From Paenibacillus sp. FSL H7-0357 (GTDB taxonomy: Bacteria > Bacillota > Bacilli > Paenibacillales > Paenibacillaceae), in NCBI RefSeq assembly GCF_000758525.1, contig NZ_CP009241.1, positions 434,001 through 498,000 on the forward strand: a stretch of DNA of 64,000 nucleotides, in the 5' to 3' direction. The position numbers were made by a program, and so were the translations under genes. The notes beneath the pieces were generated by a model that was not told the origin of the DNA, ran no database searches, and saw nothing but the letters and a program-made list of their open reading frames with translations. Below, one piece after another: positions 60,401 through 64,000 of the stretch. Numbering within the stretch: position 1 is the stretch's first letter; each line of letters opens with the position of its first letter.

Positions 60401-63400
60401 ATAACGTCCGTCTGCCTTGGCAGCAGCCAGGGCACGATAGAAGTCTCCGCCGCCTGCCATGAAGGAGTTCGTGGACAGAAGATAGTAAGCGTTCGGATCA
60501 ACCGGTGCGTAGGAGCCGTCAGCCTGCAGGATATCGACGGATACGATACGTTCCCCGGTTTGTGTTACTTTGCCTGTTATGGGATCCACAATTTCAGGTG
60601 TTTTCGTGGAATCATACGTGTATTTCATGCCGGAAACCTGAGCAAAACGTCCTTGGTCGGAGCTCAGGCCGCTGACCGAGTTCTCCAGAGAGGAGATGAT
60701 TTCCGAGCCCGTTACCTTGAGCGCAGCAAGGCTGTTGGCGAAAGGCAGTGTGGTCAGCACTTCGCCCATCGTGATGTCGCCTTTGTCGATGGCTGCACGG
60801 ATGCCGCCGCCATTCTGGATGGCCACAACGCCCTTAATGGAAGCAAGGTCGCTCTCCGGCACAAAATTCGGCATAAGCTCTTTAACTTTTTCCGCGATAC
60901 TGTCGGCAATCATGTTGCCGATCGGTGTTTCTTCCTGACGTACAACACGTACAGACTTACCGTCGATGGTGCGGTTGGTGTAGAGGTCGACGTCAGTGAA
61001 GCCTACGACTTCGCTGCGGACAGCTGCCAATTCAGCGTCGTAAGGAGCAAGCAAAGCTTTGGCTGCAGCATCCTCGCCGAATAGATTAACATCCAGCAGT
61101 TTGCCGTTGTAGGCGAGAATTTCACCGTCTTTATCAAAGGTTACGTCCAATTCGCCGAGGAATTGGCTGTATTCACCGGTCTGCACGATCAGTACATTCT
61201 TGCCGGTTCCGGCATTAACAATTGGCGTCGGAGGATTATCGACCTTCGTATGCGAATGTCCGCCAACGATAATGTCAATTCCGGGAACAGCCTTCGCCAG
61301 TTCCTGATCAACAGTGTAACCCAGATGGGTAACGGCGATGATCTTGTTAATTCCCTGGTCCTCCAGCATTTTAACTGTGTTTTTGGCGCTTTCTACATGG
61401 TCCTTGAAGCTGATTTTATCACCTGGCGATGCCAGTCCAACGGTGTCCTCGGTTGTTAGGCCAAAAATACCGATTTTCTCGCCGTAAATATCTTTTATGA
61501 CCGCAGGATAAATGTTGCCATCCTTGGCCGTGCTCAGGGACTCGTCGGTTTCCAGCGTTCCGATCGTATTGTGATAGAGCTCCGCGAGTTCACTTTTCTT
61601 CGTAGTGAAATCGATGTTGGAGCTGGCGAACGGGAATTTGGCTGCCGTCACGAAGTCCTTCAGCACTTCCGGCTGATCCTTGTTCAGATCAAACTCATGG
61701 TTGCCGAATGTCATCGCGTCATAGCCGATGTTGTTCATGAACTTGATATCTGCCTGCCCCTTGAACTGGGTAAAATACAAGGTTCCGGAGAACACGTCCC
61801 CTGCATCCAGCAGCACCGTGTTGCCTGTGCGTTCGCTGCTGATCGCCGACGTGCGTCTGGTTACATTCTCCAGGTGGCTGTGCGTATCATTTGTGTGCAG
61901 CACACGCAGGTTGAAAGTGTCGGCACCGAAGTCAATTTGAGTCAGCAGCGGGTCATGGTCGCTTACCCGTCCTTCTTCTTCCTGGAAGTCGGCATTGATG
62001 TGCACGATGTCGAGTGTGGATCTGGAGGCCAGCTTATTGTTGACCAGCATGTGATCCAGCGTTTGGGAATTGCCCTCATAAATATAGGAGTAGCGCTCTC
62101 CCAGAGGCAGGGTGTCGATCAGATTGGTCAATGCGCTGCCTTTCAGGACCTTTAGTGTATTCGAGAACTGGAAGTCATTCAGATCGCCAAGCACGACGAT
62201 ATTGGCATCCGGATTCTTGGTCAGGACATCTGACACGAAGCCATTTACCACGTTGGCGATTTCCGCCCGTTGGGTTTCACTTGCCTTAACCGGAGGCTGT
62301 GTGCCGCCATAAAGGCCAGTATCGCCTGTTTTGGAATTGAAGTGATTAGCGATAACCATAACTTTTTCATTGTTAAACATAAATTCGGCCGCAAGCGGCT
62401 TGCGGGAACTCTTGAATGCGGAGTGGGTTGGATCAATCCGGCCCGGATTCAGGCTGAGTCCGCCGTCTTTAGTGTAAGCAACTGCTGTTGTTGCGTCGCC
62501 TTTGCTGGCTGATCCAGCCAGTTTAACGCGTGCAGTGTTGTAAATAAATCCGGCCCGGATGTTAGCGCCTGGTGCACCGCCATCCATGTTGTTTGCAGGG
62601 GAGATGTCAGTATAAGCATAGACTGGACCGCCTTGTGCTGTGATGGCGTCGATCAGCGCCTTGTAGCTCTCAGCTGCATCGACATTGCCGCTGTCCGTGG
62701 CACCGTCGTTGTCCTGGATTTCCAGCAGGCCGACGATATCCGGTGTTTTCAAATTGCTTACAATGGATTTAGCCACATTGTTAATTTTAGTGGAGGAGTT
62801 GGATTTGGAGAAATTCTCCACATTAAATGAAGCGACCGTCAATTTGTCCGCTTCGGCTGTCAAAGCGGTAGTTTCCCGGTCCTTGGAGGTTCCCGGGTTT
62901 ACCGCAGGCAGTTCGCTATCCGGACGCACTTTGAAATTTCCGTAATCATAGCCGAGAATACCGGTGATGTTGCCGGCAAAAACCTGCCCTGTTTTGACCG
63001 GGCTGCTTGGTTTCTTGGCAATCAGAATCCGCTGGGGATTATAGTCTGCTCCTGTCAGGACCAGACCGCCCGCCGGGGAGCTGACTTCTGTCGTGCTGGT
63101 ACCGTTGTTTACGGTAACCGGAATTTCATGATCATAAGGTCCGATAATCTTTGGGGTATTGAGCTGAACGCGCATGCCTTCAAGGCTCTCGTAGAAGTCG
63201 AGCGCATATTTGGCAGGTTCAAGCTCTTTGCTCAAACCGGCCGAAATGACAGCAGTGGGAATAGCGCGGCCACCGGTGCCAAGAACGGTAGCAGCGGGAA
63301 GAGCGTTTCCGGAAGATATGACTTTTGCCTGAGCTGCGGCAATTTCCGTAGTCAGCAGATCGGAGGCGCCATCATATCCGCCTTCCTTATATTCCTTGAC

Positions 63401-64000
63401 CGTTCCGTCCACGAGCACGGAATCACCAACCTTCACCTTGTTCCCGGGAAGGTAGACCATGATCGCCTCGGAAGTCCGGACATCGCTGTCTGGCGTCGGG
63501 TTCTGGATATAGAAGGTGCTGCCGCTTGTGTAAGTCACAATGCCCGGCACGCCTTTCACCAATTGACCAGTATAAGTAGAGGATTGGACGGTGCCCTGGA
63601 TCTGGGGAATCGTCAGTCCGCTCACGGCATCCTTGGTCGTATAGTTAAACTGTGAAATATCGCTGTCGGGTTTGCCTTCTTCTTTAGAGAAAGCTTTGAT
63701 CAGGATACTGTCATCCTGCAGAACAATCGGGGCATTATACCATGCGTAATCTGCTAAGGCGTCAGTGCTGCCATTTGCATATACACTGTAGTATACGCTT
63801 GCGGTTACACTGCTTGTAGTAAGGGCGAGTTCAGTTCCCTTGCCCACGAGCAGGCCGGAAGCGATGGATGCGGCAACGGCCGGAGATTTGGGGTCGACTA
63901 CCCCGGAACCGGAACTGCGCGGATCTGGTGCTTGTGTAGTAATAAAGTCGGTAGAGTTCTGGTTAGTATCCAATCCGCGGTTACCTGACGGCAATACAAG
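57428..64000 (-). CDS. Giant SLH-anchored nuclease / tandem 5'-nucleotidase surface protein (N-terminus off the window)
   Basis: At least 2190 codons; the frame is open to the right edge and continues as LVLPSGNRGL. An N-terminal region reminiscent of a lamin-tail end and an OB-like segment precedes an endonuclease/exonuclease/phosphatase domain (about 62850-61930: VASFNVENF, LLEIQDN, VVLGDLNDF, SDHDPLLTQID). Two 5'-nucleotidase units follow (61920-60300 and 60277-58700), each with LRILHTNDTHSHLE, DAGDVFSGT, GNHEFD, GGHSHT/GGHTHT and a C-terminal QNGGGIRA...FMAGGGDFYR. A Thr/Pro/Ser linker, a beta-domain and three SLH repeats (ITGHWAKSAI, VSAWYADAI, IAAWSQSAV; 57980-57430) close the protein. 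It would be secreted, bound to the cell wall, and degrade DNA and nucleotides. Confidence 0.9.
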   Translation of the reverse strand, partial: LVLPSGNRGLDTNQNSTDFITTQAPDPRSSGSGVVDPKSPAVAASIASGLLVGKGTELALTTSSVTASVYYSVYANGSTDALADYAWYNAPIVLQDDSILIKAFSKEEGKPDSDISQFNYTTKDAVSGLTIPQIQGTVQSSTYTGQLVKGVPGIVTYTSGSTFYIQNPTPDSDVRTSEAIMVYLPGNKVKVGDSVLVDGTVKEYKEGGYDGASDLLTTEIAAAQAKVISSGNALPAATVLGTGGRAIPTAVISAGLSKELEPAKYALDFYESLEGMRVQLNTPKIIGPYDHEIPVTVNNGTSTTEVSSPAGGLVLTGADYNPQRILIAKKPSSPVKTGQVFAGNITGILGYDYGNFKVRPDSELPAVNPGTSKDRETTALTAEADKLTVASFNVENFSKSNSSTKINNVAKSIVSNLKTPDIVGLLEIQDNDGATDSGNVDAAESYKALIDAITAQGGPVYAYTDISPANNMDGGAPGANIRAGFIYNTARVKLAGSASKGDATTAVAYTKDGGLSLNPGRIDPTHSAFKSSRKPLAAEFMFNNEKVMVIANHFNSKTGDTGLYGGTQPPVKASETQRAEIANVVNGFVSDVLTKNPDANIVVLGDLNDFQFSNTLKVLKGSALTNLIDTLPLGERYSYIYEGNSQTLDHMLVNNKLASRSTLDIVHINADFQEEEGRVSDHDPLLTQIDFGADTFNLRVLHTNDTHSHLENVTRRTSAISSERTGNTVLLDAGDVFSGTLYFTQFKGQADIKFMNNIGYDAMTFGNHEFDLNKDQPEVLKDFVTAAKFPFASSNIDFTTKKSELAELYHNTIGTLETDESLSTAKDGNIYPAVIKDIYGEKIGIFGLTTEDTVGLASPGDKISFKDHVESAKNTVKMLEDQGINKIIAVTHLGYTVDQELAKAVPGIDIIVGGHSHTKVDNPPTPIVNAGTGKNVLIVQTGEYSQFLGELDVTFDKDGEILAYNGKLLDVNLFGEDAAAKALLAPYDAELAAVRSEVVGFTDVDLYTNRTIDGKSVRVVRQEETPIGNMIADSIAEKVKELMPNFVPESDLASIKGVVAIQNGGGIRAAIDKGDITMGEVLTTLPFANSLAALKVTGSEIISSLENSVSGLSSDQGRFAQVSGMKYTYDSTKTPEIVDPITGKVTQTGERIVSVDILQADGSYAPVDPNAYYLLSTNSFMAGGGDFYRALAAAKADGRYYELGLPDFEVLLSYLNKHKPVNVEVEGRITDLKGTPSPDEDFSLRILHTNDTHSHLETVVKRMTAIKQERTGNSILLDAGDVFSGTLYFTKFEGLADLEFMNYIGYDAMTFGNHEFDKGLPALRTFINEAKFPFISSNIDFTSKDNELKDIFVNQTGGTTATPALDGHIYPSVIKDVYGEKIGIFGLTTEDTVGLSSPGDKIAFKDYKTSAENTVKALKEQGINKIIAVSHLGYNMDQQLAVQVPGIDVIVGGHTHTKLDAPVIFNKDGEPTLVVQTGEYGQNLGELDVEFDDNGVITNYTGKLLDVSKFADDPAAKEMLAKYDVQLAEIRQTLVGKTDVPLVYERLVDGKTTRVVRKEETNLGNLIADGINAKAKELVSKLISAEDLSTIKGFVAIQNGGGIRAGIDQGDITLGEVLTVMPFSNSLVALKVTGQEIIDSLENSVSGLETDQGRFAQVSGMRYTYDSTKPAEKINATTNVLEQEGARIVSVDIKQADGSYVAIDPAAYYILSTNSFMAGGGDFYRSLATAKADGRFYELYLPDYEVFTDYLKKSGTVNPATEGRITDLKGSTPTTTPSTGGGSLPTPTPAPSATPAPSAAPQVTTITAADLTGKLASLPSGSNELVIPVTVTAGGVQVVLPGSVLVKQAATNPATVLTFTSQGASYSLPLSVLNGTALAAQLGTTDFTITVSMLLASPATLSSVNQALASQAGSVTLAAPVIEFSITAQAGTNSVPLNSFGSTYVKRSITAPGKLNSESATAVSFDPATGKISFVPSLFTTKADGTTDVTIKRNSNSYYTVVKSAKTFGDITGHWAKSAIDLLASKLIITGTSNTAFSPAQKVTRAEFAALITRSLGLAATSSGAAFSDVSVSAWYADAIHTAAAAGLITGYTDGSFKPNSPITRQEMASILSKAMKYTGATLTADPARLAKFSDAADIAAWSQSAVEEIAAAGIIQGRADGSFAPQMSATRAEAVTMLEKTLKSLQFIN

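Overview
The window looks like a chromosomal segment of a Paenibacillus-type, spore-forming Firmicute. The basis is strong AGGAGG-type ribosome binding sites with frequent GTG/TTG starts, sigma-A promoters, and a gene set typical of that group: a YesM/YesN two-component system beside an LplB/LplC-type sugar ABC importer, SLH-anchored exoproteins, and YwbE, YezD, CcdC, DUF4179 and DUF4269 proteins. There is no rRNA, tRNA, prophage or CRISPR array. The only clear mobile element is one IS110/IS1111-type insertion sequence. The species call is an inference from gene content.

Layout. 1-0.9 kb: 5' part of a thiamine-precursor ABC binding protein behind a complete promoter, TPP riboswitch and terminator (minus strand). 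0.9-4.4 kb: ECF sigma/anti-sigma pair and a degenerate CorA-like protein. 4.7-6 kb: a small flavin-binding-type stress protein and a decayed EAL-domain gene. 6-10.5 kb: two-component system plus a three-gene ABC exporter of the bacitracin/lantibiotic immunity type. 10.7-14.7 kb: a zinc/cadmium module (SmtB/CzrA-type sensor, CDF exporter, P1B-ATPase) with two matching operators. 14.7-23.3 kb: a structured intergenic element, a chemoreceptor, an LDH-like enzyme, CcdC, GlsB, a beta-propeller lactonase and a membrane-fused alpha/beta hydrolase. 23.4-27.3 kb: sulfate importer (binding protein, CysT, CysW, no CysA) and YezD, with a long leader hairpin. 27.3-29.8 kb: gene remnant and the IS element. 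29.8-40 kb: housekeeping and accessory genes (acetyltransferases, NAD(P)HX repair enzyme, SDR, L-serine dehydratase SdaAB/SdaAA, YwbE, HNH nuclease). 40-54.9 kb: a carbohydrate locus (LacI regulator, GH30, a GH94/GH161-like phosphorylase, ABC importer, YesMN-like TCS) followed by an AAC(3)-family acetyltransferase and a histidine phosphatase. 55-57.3 kb: MFS exporter with its ArsR-like regulator. 57.4-64 kb: a giant SLH-anchored multi-enzyme protein running off the right edge.

The genes appear to work in modules. The LacI/GH30/phosphorylase/ABC locus probably imports beta-glucan-type oligosaccharides and cleaves them in the cytoplasm, hydrolytically by GH30 and phosphorolytically by the 1075-residue enzyme. 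The giant surface protein combines a DNase-like domain with two 5'-nucleotidase units, which fits phosphate or nucleoside scavenging from extracellular DNA. The zinc module is held together by a shared palindromic operator.

The most unusual structure is a class of tandem hairpin repeats. It fills the gaps in front of two unrelated genes (cysW and the GH161-like gene), and in both places the last partial copy runs directly into the Shine-Dalgarno sequence. Other points of interest are a Shine-Dalgarno-sequestering hairpin in front of the transposase, a long non-coding transposon end that may hold a bridge RNA, and a ~170-nt multi-hairpin intergenic element.
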